Shown piece after piece: positions 42,473 through 53,893 of a stretch of DNA of 64,000 nucleotides. Position 1 is the first letter of the stretch, and the number at the start of each line of letters is the position of its first letter. Source of the DNA: Corticium candelabrum (lineage: Eukaryota; Porifera; Homoscleromorpha; Homosclerophorida; Plakinidae); NCBI RefSeq assembly GCF_963422355.1, contig NC_085093.1:6548987-6612986 (forward strand), written 5' to 3'. The position numbers were made by a program, and so were the translations under genes. The notes under the pieces were generated by a model. That model saw only the letters and a program-made list of their open reading frames with translations, was not told where the DNA came from and searched no databases.

Positions 42473-43532
42473 TGGATTGCGTTTGGGGTAGTTGGACTCC
42501 ATGTAGTGTTGAATGTGGAAATGGCACTAGAACTCGTCAGATTAGTCAAGCGGCTACAATGAGTGGTCAGAATTGTACAGGACCATCAACTGAGATCTGC
42601 ATAGTCACATCTTGTATGATAGATTGTTATGGTGGAAGTCACACTAGTTGCTTTATGGACAATGTTTATGTGATGTAGGTATGACAACCAATCTGTCTGC
42701 CTCTCTTGGAGCGACAGTGACCATAAGTTCAGTCTTCAGTTCTACCTTTGTTGCTACAAAGGCTATAGATGGCAATCCAAAAGATGTTGTTGGTCAGACA
42801 CTTGTTGGTACTGATTGTGCTGCCACAAAACACTCTGTGAATCCTTGGCTTCGAGTTGACTTGCAAAAGCAATACCTTGTGTCACGAGTTCGAGCTATCT
42901 TTCTAGAAGAGAGAGGTGAAAATGTGTATGTTCATGTTGGTAACAGCTTAACAAACAATGGGAATGACAACTACAATTGTGGATTGGCTCCATATGACAG
43001 CTCTAATAGCTTGGCTGCAATATGGCGAGATGTTAATTGCAGTCCACCGGTTTGGGGAAGATACATTAATTTACAGAGAATAGTGACAAATCAGGTTCTT
43101 CAAGTATGTGAGGTGGCTTTCAACTATGGTTAGATGATGTTGTGGTGTAGGTAGATGTTGAATGAAGAGTAGAAAGTCTTGTTGTTGTTGTTGTTGTTGT
43201 AGAGTTGGAGATTGCTATTCTAGACAATGATACGCATATAGAGGGAACAAGAGTGGTAGTTGATGAGAATCAAGATTACTCTAATCCTATTGATTGTGGT
43301 GTCAGTCTTCATGTGACCAACTTCAATGCTCTCTTGCAATGGAAACACAACACAACCAATGATATAGCATCTTCTAGTGGACAGAATGCTGGTGTATATC
43401 AAGTGTATGAGAATGGTGTACAGCGACTGTACATCAAGTTAGCTAGTGTTTTCGACAATGGACTCTATACATGTCAATATACTGCAACTGATGGCTCTAT
43501 AATGTCAAAGTCATTTACACTGAGCGTTCGTG
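42473..43532 (+). CDS. Module C: TSP1, fucolectin-type and Ig exons
   Basis: Exons 42473-42631, 42679-43128 and 43203-43532 again have lengths 159, 450 and 330 nt, all phase 1-1. The TSP1 exon has VWGSWTPCSVECGNGTRTRQ. The fucolectin exon differs from B at a few sites (ATKHSVNPW, CGLAPYDSS, RDVNCSPP). The Ig exon has YTATDGSIMSK. B and C are closer to each other than to A in most of the changes I can see. The Ig exon leaves one G of a codon, which would splice in phase into the stalk/transmembrane exon at 47916. Confidence 0.85.
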
Positions 43533-44735
43533 GTGAGACACATACATATATAATACTGTATATATGATATTATATGTACATGTGCTTATGTCTATAACTA
43601 TCTAGATTTAGATATTATTAATGGAATATTGCTATTACACAGGTTCCTTAGGGTCTATAGCTGTTAACTACAACTACTCAACTGCTTCAAAACCATCCTG
43701 GCATTATACTAGTCTCACGTAGCCAACCCAGTGTGGAAAATAGGGAATTGTTTTGGCTGGGACAAACTGAGCCTTGGTTGGACATTCATTTATGGATGGT
43801 GATTTTGAAACTTTACACTATCATTTACGCGTAGACATGACGTTCTGTCCCAACGCTTCCAACACTGGCGTAGTATTTGATTGGAAAAACAACCATTTGG
43901 CTGGATATTGTCGGATGTCTGACCACTGTTTTTCACACGGCAAAACCTTTTCTTCCCTCATGCTTTTAGCAAGAAAGGGTCTGTGGAAGTTGCTTCGATG
44001 TAGCTGTTCTCTTGCTCTTTTTATCACAAAGCATTCCAATGGGGTAAGAGATGTCTAACTGGTCTCTTGTGGGTTATCAATAGTTATGGTTCACTTGACA
44101 ATGTGCATGTCACATGATGTATCTTGTATTACGGATTCACAAGCAGAGGCAATACGTTGATAGTTTGCACTTGTCTGGATATAGGACAAGTAGCTGTTGC
44201 TCTAAAACTGCTATTGGCAAAGTGTGAGCAACATGTAGCTCAACATGTACAGAAGCTATCACGTACATCACCGGATGTTATATGCGAGTGACAAAACAAC
44301 TACATCACTGGAATTTCCCCCACCCAATATTAGGGCAGGGAAAGGTCTGGCTATGCGAAACTAGACAAACTGACAATAGGTCATGCAGATTTGTGTTCGC
44401 TTTACCAATAGAAATGCTACTCGATTACTTATTACTAAACACTTTCTTACTCTAATCTTCAGTGTTTTCATACTTTGAGCACACCCAATTCCGAAACTTT
44501 CTACAACCAAGGAATACAAGGGAGAAGTACAAAAGCTGATGTCATCATTTTGTCGTACAAATTTCAATCTCGCCACGGATTGCCGCTGAGCCTGCATGGT
44601 TGGAGGAATGACTTGGGACTGTGTGTGTCTAAGAGTGATGGAACGAGTTGCATGTACAGTAGATAGATCAATGTAAATTGGTTTTCCATGGGCAAAATCA
44701 AGATTGCAAAAAATTTCCTCCCCTGTTAGTAGAAC
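43533..44735. repeat. Duplicon C non-coding part with a LINE remnant
   Basis: Similar to the spacers after A and B up to about 44735, then the homology stops. On the minus strand 44597-44361 reads SPLYSLVVESFGIGCAQSMK and TLKIRVRKCL, recognisably the PLVVETLG...SLETLK block of the retroelement family at 38.5-40.9 kb. Equivalent, more decayed remnants lie in A and B, so this relic is older than the duplications. Confidence 0.6.
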
Positions 44736-44987
44736 AAGAAGTTCCAGTGTTATTCATGGAACAGCTGTAGCGGACACTACAAGTTACCTACATGTTACTA
44801 ATTAGATTAGAACCTTGTGATTTGTGTGAGATGCTTGTTCGGCGTTGTATTTGAATTTATTTCAATATAGTAAGAGTTTTAAGGTCGCCGCTACATTGAT
44901 GACCCTGACGTCAAGAACGTTATTTCTTGGCAACCAAAGAACACGCGGTGTCGCTCAAGCTGCCAGCCTTCTAGACTTCTGAACCAG

Positions 44988-45080
44988 AGGTTTGGTTCCC
45001 ACAAGCTGAAGCCCAGTTCCAACTTCGCAAGGTGTCACAGCTGATGCAACCAAATTCTTCTTCGTGCTGGCGGCTATAGC
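44988..45080 (+). pseudogene. Gag-like fragment of an LTR retrotransposon
   Basis: VWFPQAEAQFQLRKV in one frame and TADATKFFFVLAAI one base off recall the W-F-x-x-AEAQF-x-LR...T-x-D-x-TK segment seen in gag of Ty3/Gypsy-type elements of invertebrates. It is short, frameshifted and isolated; no pol or LTR is seen. Confidence 0.45.
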
Positions 45081-45158
45081 ACGCGGAGCGTGACTTTATT
45101 AGGTTAGTCACATATATAGGGGTTAGACTAACCCAATAAAGTCACGTTTCGCGTGCGG
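45074..45158. repeat. Hairpin with about 35-bp arms
   Basis: GCACGCGGAGCGTGACTTTA and its inverted counterpart TAAAGTCACGTTTCGCGTGC surround a short ACATATATAGG-containing loop. It directly follows the gag-like fragment. Confidence 0.7.
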
Positions 45159-45935
45159 TTCAGTTAATTAACAATTTATGTACAAAAGTGGATCACACAA
45201 CACCAAGTTGGTATCAACATGTTTACAGTGTCGGATGACTGTAAGCTGTGAGTTTGTTTGCTGTTACGGTAACTGTTCTGAAGTGAAAGACAAATTGCGT
45301 ATGAATTTATTGAAACAGATCTGCTGTTGATGACATTACTGCATTGTTAGTTCGTAACAATGTCTAGAAGAGTTTGTAAATTTTATAAAAATATTAAAAT
45401 TTATGTTGCATGTTTTACATGTATGTACAACTAAGTAACATAATCTAATTGTTGTGGGTAGTTGCACAGTTACATGATTAGCTCATGTATCGTTTGTTTA
45501 GTTAGGTAATCACGTTTTTTTAAATTTAGAGTGGGTAAGGCGTGTTATATTCTTGGGTGCGTCAAATGTGTTGTATCTGTTGATTTCTCTTACTCTTCAG
45601 ACGTCGTCTGGTCAGTCAGATTTGTGTGTACGTATTTTGTATGCATATGTAGCAACTTTCCAAAAAAATGGCGTACTGCTGGTTGCATGAGCTTCATTAC
45701 TAATTGTAGTCAAATTATAATTACGATTCTTCTGACCAAACACTTGCTTGCAATGTCGAACAATTTAGTTCTTGCGATTGCTACCGACAACAGGAATCTC
45801 ATTTACCTGGTGGCAACACCATTTTCTCTCACGTGAGCTATTGCGTAGAAGGTTCACTTGTCCGAATGAAATGTTGACAGAAAGTTCTTCGAATCTGTCC
45901 GTTTACTTCAACCGTGACCGTTACCATGTTGCATA
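45159..45935. other. No recognised gene
   Basis: A 101-codon open stretch (45531-45836) with hydrophobic runs is unrecognised and lacks splice context. Treated as non-coding. Confidence 0.4.
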
Positions 45936-45984
45936 CTATATATATATATAGATATATAGATATATAGATATATATACATTATAG

Positions 45985-46032
<48 letters not shown>

Positions 46033-46042
46033 TGTATGTATG

Positions 46043-46100
<58 letters not shown>
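45936..46100. repeat. TA / ATGT / TA microsatellite cluster
   Basis: TA repeats with GATA-like interruptions, a (ATGT)n run at about 46005-46045 and (TA)n up to 46098, adjoining the 5' end of a retroelement copy. Confidence 0.95.
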
Positions 46101-46101
<1 letters not shown>

Positions 46102-47386
46102 GAGTAACCTTGAGGATCCACAAGTTGAATTGCATTTGCTACGGAGCTGTCAGAGTATCTGTAAAATCAATCATTTGTTACGTACTGTGACTCCTGCTTT
46201 GTTGACAGACCAATTACGCCGTTTCGATGTCGGCTTACGTCGATCTTTGGAAATCATCTGTCGATCCTCCATTACAGACACAGCATGGTTGCAGGCTACA
46301 CTACCTGTACGACTTGGGGGTCTCGGTTTGAGAGAAGCAGTCAAGTCTGCACCAGCTGCATACGTGGGGAGTTGTAATTCCACAAAATTGTTAGTCCAAG
46401 ATTTCCTTAGGAAAGCTTGTAATTCTCTGGCCTCAACAAACGTACACGTTCCGACTTCACTGCTATTGGAAGAATCTGAAAGTTATCTTCAGAGTTGTTC
46501 CTTTCTGAAAAACGAACACAGTCATTTGCTTCTAGATTTCAACAACTCGACTCAACGACAAATTCAATCAAAACTCGATGCTGATTTATTCAATTGTTTA
46601 TTGAACAATGCCAGCTTGAGAGACAGAGCTCGTTTAAATTCCATCAGTACACCCCATGCGGGAGCGTGGTTGAGGGCAATACCAAACCCTAATCTCGGCC
46701 TTTCCATGCTTTCTCATGAGTTTGTCATTTCTATACGGCTCTGGTTAGGGATTAAGATGTTTCCCTCTCCTCCAACTTCGATCCTGTGCACTTGTCGTCA
46801 ACACATCGATCCTTTTGGAGATCACCTCATCAGCTGTGGTACAGGTCCAGAACGCACCAGAAGACACAACGCATTGGCAGAAGTCATTTTCCAGGCGTTA
46901 TTAGTTGAGAATAAAGACGTGGTAAAGGAAGTGAGATGCAGTGGTAGTGACGAAAGTCGTCCAGGTGATGTTTTTCATCCTGACTTTTTAGAGGGCAAAC
47001 CAGCTTATTTCGACATAACAGTCAGAAACTCATTGCAGCCATTGTACGTGACAAAAGCAGCAGTAAGGGCTGGGGCAGCAGCTGAAGCAGGTGAAGAACA
47101 GAAGGACACACGTCACGAAGCAAACGTTCTGGCAACAGGTGGTCTTTTTTACCCCTTGGTATTGGAAACATTGGGTTTCTGGTCTCCGTTCAGCATTAAA
47201 ACGTTAAAAGCTATTGCATCTAAAACTTCAGCTGTCAGCGGAATTCGATTCCATCAAGCTTTCCAGAATTTGACGCAACAACTTTCGGTACAGTTGTGGA
47301 AATACAATGCAAGGATGTTGTTCAGAAGAATTCAACTTGAAGTACAGGACATTGATAGTTGGGATATACCCACCGTAGCGTAGTGT
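46101..47386 (+). mobile_element. 5'-truncated retroelement copy 2 (C-terminal half)
   Basis: An open frame of about 428 codons starts [17 protein letters not shown] and corresponds to the second half of the 38.5-40.9 kb ORF (there LENPQVELQLLRSC). It keeps CTCRQHIDPFGDHLISC, RHNAL, RPGDVFHPDF, FDITVRNSLQP and PLVLETLGFWSP, and ends WDIPTVA followed by TAG. The RT catalytic core is missing. Its divergence from copy 1 is substantial (different subfamily), so the two are separate insertions. Its 5' truncation point falls directly at a (TA)n tract, and (TA)n plus poly(A) follow its 3' end. Confidence 0.8.
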
Positions 47387-47423
47387 AGAATTTGGTAGTT
47401 AGTTCTGTTTAAATGTAAAAGTA

Positions 47424-47426
<3 letters not shown>

Positions 47427-47484
<58 letters not shown>

Positions 47485-47534
47485 TGATTAGCACTTATCA
47501 TATATTATACCTTACAAACAAAAATATCTTAATA

Positions 47535-47583
<49 letters not shown>

Positions 47584-47590
47584 TATGTAT
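47427..47590. repeat. (TA)n, poly(A), (TA)n tail
   Basis: TA repeats (47427-47483), unique sequence, an A-run of about 30 (about 47536-47567) and TA again. Consistent with the 3' tail and target tract of retroelement copy 2. Confidence 0.9.
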
Positions 47591-47653
47591 ATTAAATCTT
47601 AATAAATATATATTTATATAAACCCACCTACGTGGGTATCTTGCACACGTTAT

Positions 47654-47836
47654 TCAAAAAATCATGTCTGTACAGTCTAAAGCCAGTCTATGCCATATCA
47701 TTTTGGCGTTATATAGCCAGAGTTTCACCGACAGTTGTTCTTGTATGTTGCTGACTGCCTGGCTGACTGTCAAATTTCTTTTGAAAGATAGACGTCGTGC
47801 GATGGTCTTCAATACTTCCAAACTGTGTGGTGACAC
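47654..47836 (-). pseudogene. Retroelement copy 3, extreme C-terminus
   Basis: The minus frame reads MSPHSLEVLKTIARR, QAVSNIQEQLSVKLWLYNAK and MIWHRLALD. This aligns with the family C-terminus (WSPDSLETLKSI ... LEQLSVRLWIYNARM). It is tail-to-tail with copy 2 and is 5'-truncated at a short CACATATATAT stretch, about 30 bp before the stalk/transmembrane exon ORF. Confidence 0.75.
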
Positions 47837-47863
47837 ATATATATTTACGCCATAATAGGATGC

Positions 47864-48916
47864 ATGTATGGTTGTACTGTTTGTTGTGTCATTGCTGTAA
47901 TGTCAATTTTATTAGAGGCTACAAGTGGTTTATCGGGATGGGGCAGCACACAATTGCCTACTAGGACTTCTACGTTTGTGTCAACTGCAACTCGATCTAC
48001 ATCAGTGACTGTAACTGTTTCATGGCCAAACACTGTTACAGTCAACACCCAACTGTCCTCCACAACTTCTACGCTCGCGTCATCGAAGGACGCTACAAGA
48101 GGGGCAACCCGTATGTCAACAAAACCCACTGTTCGAGCTAACGACGCTTTTTCTACACCGATTGCCTCAACAATTTTGTCTGTTTTGCCTCGTGATTATA
48201 CAAAGGCGATGGTCACGAAAACTTCATTGACGTCACAAATTCACACAACACAAATTTCTAGCTCCAGCAATTCCAGACAAGCAACAACTCGTGAGGCAAC
48301 GACACTAATGACAACAGACTTGGATACAATAGCTCATGAAACAAAATCGAGTTCTTCGAACCATACATTATACGCATCAGTTGCTGCTCCAATTGGAGTT
48401 ATTGTTGTAATTGCGTCTATAATCTCGGTATTTATCGTCCGGCGAAGAAGAGCAGGAAAGTCGGATTTCAAAACAGTTCGATCACATGTGGCAGGTTGCT
48501 TTGGCCTTTACGTACAATATATAGAAATATCGTATGCAAACAGTATTTCTACAATTTCAGGCGCTAAAAGTGGGTCAGCAGATGACGCAGATTTTCGCGG
48601 TACAGCAACTTTCCCTGCAAATAGGCGACATGAAAAGAGCAACAATTTGTGCGATGGAAGTACTTTCGATATCGCAAATTGGAGCTGCTTAAGGTGTATA
48701 TATGATACCTGCTGTTGTTTAGAAACATCAGACGATCTGCAGTTGAATCCACTCTATAGCGACATGGCGTTGCAACATCGGATGACTAAAAATTTCTTAA
48801 CGGCTGCGTCTCATAAAGATTCTAGAGGTGACATGATGACTATACTTTATCAATCAGCAGATCAGGGAGAGAAAACTGCGGCACGTGAGTCAGAGAACGT
48901 CATCTACAACATGTGA
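47864..48916 (+). CDS. Stalk, transmembrane helix and tyrosine-motif tail (probable receptor 3' exon)
   Basis: An open frame of 350 codons encodes a Ser/Thr-rich, mucin-like stretch (about residues 20-165), one membrane helix (about 171-192) with the stop-transfer RRRR, and a tail of about 155 residues. The tail has NPLY, ILYQS and ENVIYNM, which look like sites for phosphotyrosine or PTB-type adaptors. Two readings are possible. In one, ATG 47864 starts a standalone protein (MYGCTVCCVIAVMSILLEA is signal-peptide-like). In the other, the strong acceptor TTTTATTAG at 47915 makes 47916 an internal exon in phase 1, exactly compatible with the Ig exon at 43203-43532. I favour the second, which gives a type I receptor with TSP1/lectin/Ig modules. 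A possible 66-nt in-frame intron (48495-48560) would remove 22 codons of the tail. Confidence 0.7.
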   Translation: MYGCTVCCVIAVMSILLEATSGLSGWGSTQLPTRTSTFVSTATRSTSVTVTVSWPNTVTVNTQLSSTTSTLASSKDATRGATRMSTKPTVRANDAFSTPIASTILSVLPRDYTKAMVTKTSLTSQIHTTQISSSSNSRQATTREATTLMTTDLDTIAHETKSSSSNHTLYASVAAPIGVIVVIASIISVFIVRRRRAGKSDFKTVRSHVAGCFGLYVQYIEISYANSISTISGAKSGSADDADFRGTATFPANRRHEKSNNLCDGSTFDIANWSCLRCIYDTCCCLETSDDLQLNPLYSDMALQHRMTKNFLTAASHKDSRGDMMTILYQSADQGEKTAARESENVIYNM

Positions 48917-50449
48917 CAGATGGCATGCTGCATGCGATAGCATTTGTATACCAGGTACGGTGTTATGATTTCTACGTATGTTAATTACCGTGTAAGCATT
49001 GTGCACAGTCAACAATATTATTCTGATCTTGTAACAATACCCATTTAATTAATAATGGTAATAAGTTTAGGCACCAGATTTGTGTGCTTACTTGGACTGC
49101 CACAACACGATTTCTTTCACCAACCGTGCCATTATTATTACTACGCGTCTCTAATCCGTTCTAAGTTTCTGACGTCAGTTCTGTAATTTTAGGATAATTT
49201 ATGAGAGCATGCGAAACTAAGTGTACGAGGCCTTCTTCGGTCGCGCATCAAGGCCTGGGTGCGAGGCTTGCACGAAATTGATTAAAAGTTTGAGAGAAAT
49301 ACCAGAGAAATAGGTTATGAAGGCCTGCATGGTTACGAGGCTATGGTAAGCAATAGAGCCGTACGGCTCTGGTAAGCAAGTGGTACCGCAGGGACTAGGT
49401 ACCGAATACGGGACTATTTGTATCGAATACGGGACTATTTGTATCGAATACGGGACTATTTGTACCGCATACGGGACCGTCTTAGCGTTGCACCTCGAAA
49501 TTCAGGACCAGAAAGCGCGCGCAGCGTGCGAACTCTATTTGTTACCGTTGTTACCTTTAGCTAACGAAATGGTTTACTATTCCTGAAATCAGAGTTTAGT
49601 GTAGGTACTACATCGTCGCAAATGAAATGAAATTAGCTGAACGAACACACGAAGGCTCTCTAGTAAGGGTCAGAGCCGTATAGACGGCTCTGTAGAGGCT
49701 GCTGCACTTTCGACATTACGTACAAATGGATGGTGCATATCTTTGAGTAAGCACTGGTTGCTTGCAAGTACTGCATGCACTCTATATCTAGCAAGTCAGT
49801 AAAATACTATAAATTTATCTAAAGATTGCTATGTTGCTAGCTCTTTTTGTTCACTACAGTGGCAAGTAATGCGAGCTGTCTAGCGACTACTAAAAAAGCA
49901 AGAATGGTACGTGTTGGTCTTGCGTAGCCAGACCCTTTTCCACCGCGTCACGGGAGGGGAGTGGATACCGAGTATACGTCACGATGTACGTCTCGTTGGG
50001 ACAACCAGCTGTACACCAAACGCAGGAATTTGTTTACTATCAGAGTAGCTGGAACCTTCACCCATGCTTCTCCTAGGTAAAGTTGAACTAGATTACGTCA
50101 AGTCCTTGTCAACGCTACGCATGACTTGCAAAGTGTAAGAGCACTTCAATTGTGTCATCATCTCTATCTATACTTCTACTCATAAATGTATGACTACTTC
50201 TACTCATCGTCTTTACTTATACTTCTAGTTCTACTCATCATCTATATCTACACTTCATTAGTTTCTAGTTCTTCCGTGTCTTCCGTTGGAACGTCTTCCT
50301 GCGTCAGAGCATCAGTTCTTTCTTGTGACAAAGTCATAGTCTCTTCAGCAACTTCTCCAGCTTTTGTGCAGTGTATCTGGTCATTTTCAGACCCGTTAAC
50401 TTAACAGCTACAGACACACCATTTATTAATTAAACTATTTTTTGATGAC
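48917..50449. other. Intergenic, no recognised gene
   Basis: Holds the 21-bp tandem repeat at 49401-49484 and, near 49917, the imperfect palindrome GGTCTTGCGTAGCCAGACC, which looks like a transposon end. Open frames are short and unrecognised. Confidence 0.4.
49401..49484. repeat. 21-bp tandem repeat, about 4 units
   Basis: The unit ATCGAATACGGGACTATTTG plus T is repeated three times nearly perfectly, with ACC instead of ATC in the first. A fourth, diverged unit (CATACGGGACCGTC) follows. Confidence 0.9.
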
Positions 50450-51420
50450 ATCTACCGAAAGGACATCCCAACTCTCCTTGACCCACTGTGTGATGGTTAT
50501 TTTGAAGGGTGGTCTCATGTTGCCTTCTTTCTTGAAGAATTTTATCCTGACGCCATCCACTCATCATAACGTTTTCTATATTCAGCTTGAAAGGTTTATT
50601 CCATGACACGTCAGCAGGTTGTACAAGTGAGGTAAAGCCACCAGGAATTCCAGCTAAGTCGGGCTTACATTTCTTTATCTGCTCACAGAAGTCTCTCTAG
50701 GTGACAGCGGTAGGCATCTCAAACTACAAGTCGTCGACAAAACGCTAATTGACCTCAAACACGTTTGAGCCAATCTAGTATCCACCCGTTTTGCTAAAAG
50801 CGATAACGACTCCCGAGAAAAGGCGCTGAAGCTCCGGAATTGGCCGAACACCCTTAAATACTACGTAAGGTTTTAGCTGTAATTATTTGCAGTGGCTGAT
50901 AGCATAACAGTACAACGGCTTTCTTCATGACCGGTAGTTAGGAGCGAAACCGACTTCTTACCGCGATGTTCACTAGTAGTCTGACTAGGCATTTCCATCC
51001 AACATGGAGTTTCGTTTGCATTTCCAATGGATCCAATATCATAACTGTGAGTCTTAATCAGCTTACAGATGTGCATCACAAATGATACGACTTTGGAGAT
51101 CATATCAGCTGCTAGACGTTGACTTGGTTGCGCCTAATTAATGGAAAACGAGTGCCTCTTCATAAAGTTCTGTAGTTATGCATCCTCGACTGGCTATACA
51201 AAGTCATCACCATCACCGTCGTTCGGAGACTCTTTCCAAAACCGAAGTACCTTGATTTAAATTGTTGAACGTGTAACTCTCAGCCTCATTTCTGTTAAGC
51301 TCAATCCACGAAACTAGCTGGTCGTCGACATCTGGCCCTAACTTGATTTTCTGCCTCCTTCCTTCATGGTTCTTCGAGTCCCAACAGTGTGCCTGAGATT
51401 GTCTTGTTTTGCTCTCCACT
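50450..51420 (-). pseudogene. Broken pogo/Tigger-like DDE transposase
   Basis: Pieces in order on the minus strand: GRRQKIKLGPDVDDQLVSWI (about 51360-51300, DNA-binding region), then IGNANETPCWMEMPSQTT and HRGKKSVSLLTTGHE (about 51030-50920), KPYVVFKGVRP, and IPGGFTSLVQPADVSWNKPF (about 50665-50600). These match the DETPxW, TGHEK and PGGxTSxxQPxDV-xxNKPF blocks of pogo/Tigger/Jerky-type transposases. Stops and frameshifts occur between the blocks, and the first acidic residue of DETP reads Asn (NETP). It is a dead copy. Confidence 0.7.
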
Positions 51421-52103
51421 CACAAACACGGCACTCGTCTATCGCGTCCAGCCTGCCTGTTTCCAAAGCGCTGCGCGCATTCTACTACCTTTAGTTTGAA
51501 GACAGCTTCATACGAGCGTTTCTTGAGACGCTGCTTCTCAGCCATGCAATTCAGCTGCTACAGACCAGCCGCATGTTACCCGCGGCCCTGTTTGCTACTG
51601 AAGCAAATGAAGAAGCACTAGAAGTGCAAACCCTCGGCCTCTTTCTCTGCGTGCGCTAAACGAAACACACTGTAAAGCGTTTAAGCAACCGCAGTTATAT
51701 ATATATATAATTTACTTTCGTTTCAACTATGGAAACATAAATCCCATATCCGTGGTCTCTGAAGTTTGCAGCACTAGTTGGATAAAGTCAAAGTTTCAAA
51801 AAGTGATGACCGTGGCTACTGCGGATCCGTCAGCCTTGATTAGGTGTGAAAACGCAAATGCCCATTCATTCAATGATTGGACTTTGAGTATAATGTGAAA
51901 GGCATAAAGACTGACTGGAGTTGTAACCAGTTTCACAAGTACACTATAGTCTTGAGCAGCCAGCCCCTGTCCCTTTTGACTTCACCGCCAACGGAACTAA
52001 AACCAAAGAGCAGCTGCCTGCTCGAGACTAATATAAAACACACAGGAAATACACTGAATTTGCGCAGACAAAGTACACTGGAAGCCATCTAAAATTGGAA
52101 CGC

Positions 52104-52267
52104 TGGCCCGAATCCAGATGGGGTTAAGGGGGTTTGAACCCCCTCTTTTCCAATAGGCGTGGTTCAATAATTTCATATAATTTCATTAGAAAATAGAAAA
52201 TTAGTAATGCTATAAATAACTGCTACCAGGTCAACCCCCTCTTTTAAAATTCCTGGATCCGGGCCTG
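52104..52267. repeat. MITE-like element (CCCGGATCCAGG ends)
   Basis: GGCCCGAATCCAGATGG on the left is answered by the inverted CCTGGATCCGGGCC on the right, with CCCCCTCTTTT stretches inside both ends. A related, partial end occurs near 25800-25855. Confidence 0.6.
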
Positions 52268-52559
52268 AAACGCACAACCATGTGTCAACGGTAAGGTGTG
52301 CTTTTCTAAGTTGGACTCCACTGGGATTCCAAATATGAAGACATAATATTTTAGAATATGTTACGTGACCTCTAAGCACGCTGATTGGTCAATATGAGGT
52401 CTTCGAAACATGATAGAGACCTCAGCTGTGATAGTGACCTGCACGGAATGCTCTCTAACTATTACATAAAACACTTTAGAACCTAAAATAGTTTCCATAC
52501 TTCCTGCATATAACGCTGTGGTCTCAACTCGTTCCCCTGAGCCTGGCTTAGATGCACTT

Positions 52560-52930
52560 GTATATATAAATTAAAAATAACTAATAAAATATTAATATAA
52601 GTTAATAATAAATTGTAATAAATTATTTTATTAATAATAAATAATAAATAAATAATTTACAAATAACAAGTTTGGAGCAATAACTTAGCGGCTAAGCCTA
52701 ATAATATACAAATTAAATAAGTAATAAAATAATTAATAGTAAATTAATAAAGCCGTGATGGTCTAAGTACTTCTGAAGCAGGGTTTGCTTCCGGTACTTG
52801 TAATAGACTTTACAAACCAGACTGATCTGGTTGAGCACGACATACATAAATTATAATAAATTATTATTTTACTAAAAATAAATAATTAATAAATAATTTA
52901 CAAATAATAAACAAAATATAGTCTGCTAAT
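52560..52930. repeat. AT-rich low-complexity tract
   Basis: Runs of AATAATAAATTA-type sequence, interrupted by short mixed segments near 52675 and 52755. No gene. Confidence 0.8.
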
Positions 52931-53893
52931 CACTTAGAAGATGGCTTCCTTGTTCAAAGTCACTGTTCTCTCTAAGGACTGCTCATCGGCAAGAGATAGT
53001 GGTGATATCCTATCTGTAGATGACACTTTGGATTCAGTTCAGTGCAGTGCTATCAGAGAATCAACACCCCTTGTGACTCTGTGAACTCTGATCTGATGAC
53101 TAGACATCCTAGTATAGCTTCTCAGCTAGAAAGATGGAAACTCCTACATCTCAACTCAGTCCAGACTGCTACCAAACGGAGGATGGTCTTTCGCTTGATA
53201 GTGATGCTGCTGTGGACCCTGTGCTTCGTCGATAGTTTCTTGAGGAGTTGCAGAAAGCCAGGCAAATTACTATCTGTGAGAGACAACGCCTTCCAAGGAT
53301 CTTGAATTGTGAACAGTGAAACCCTGAAACTTATTGGTGATCTTAATACGATCATCAATTCTTTGAAAGATGAACAAGATATGAGTGAAATCAGTTACCT
53401 GGTCTAGATACTCTGCCTCACAGTGTCCAAAAGGCGGGGCTTAAAAACCACGAAGTCAACCAATTCTCAAACACCGACATGAAGACGAAGGCTGGATATG
53501 GAGATTCTCACTCTTCGACGTGCGATCTCACTGTTGCTGGAGGTTAGAAAGGGTTCATCGGACATTTAAATGTTCCGACTTCTCCAGTTGGGCATTTCCT
53601 GTTCGGAAAGTTGTGAGGTCACCATCAATCGGTTGAAAATGGAACTTAAAAACACGATCAAACAACCCAAATCACTTCTCTAGCGCTGTTTCTCAACCTT
53701 CTCTTACAGAATCTAGACTCCACCAACCAACACACACGGATACCAGCATCAAAGACATCCAACTGCTGCAACCGTTTACGCTTGCGCAGTAGTGTTCTAG
53801 TATCGACCTTGGTCAATTACGTCATCATGTTTCCGGTACGCACCTGCACAGTCCAGTTATTGGCGCTTGTGCTGTCGTGGTGTTCTCAACGAC

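Larger units (their letters stand above)
51421..53893. other. Intergenic before the SRCR gene
   Basis: No certain gene. It contains a MITE-like element (52104-52267) and an AT-rich tract (52560-52930). A 50-codon ATG frame at 52940 (MASLFKVTVLSKDCSS) is unrecognised. The stretch TTACGCTTGCGCAGTAG near 53786 resembles an NRF1-type site about 100 bp upstream of the SRCR start, but this is a motif guess. Confidence 0.45.
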
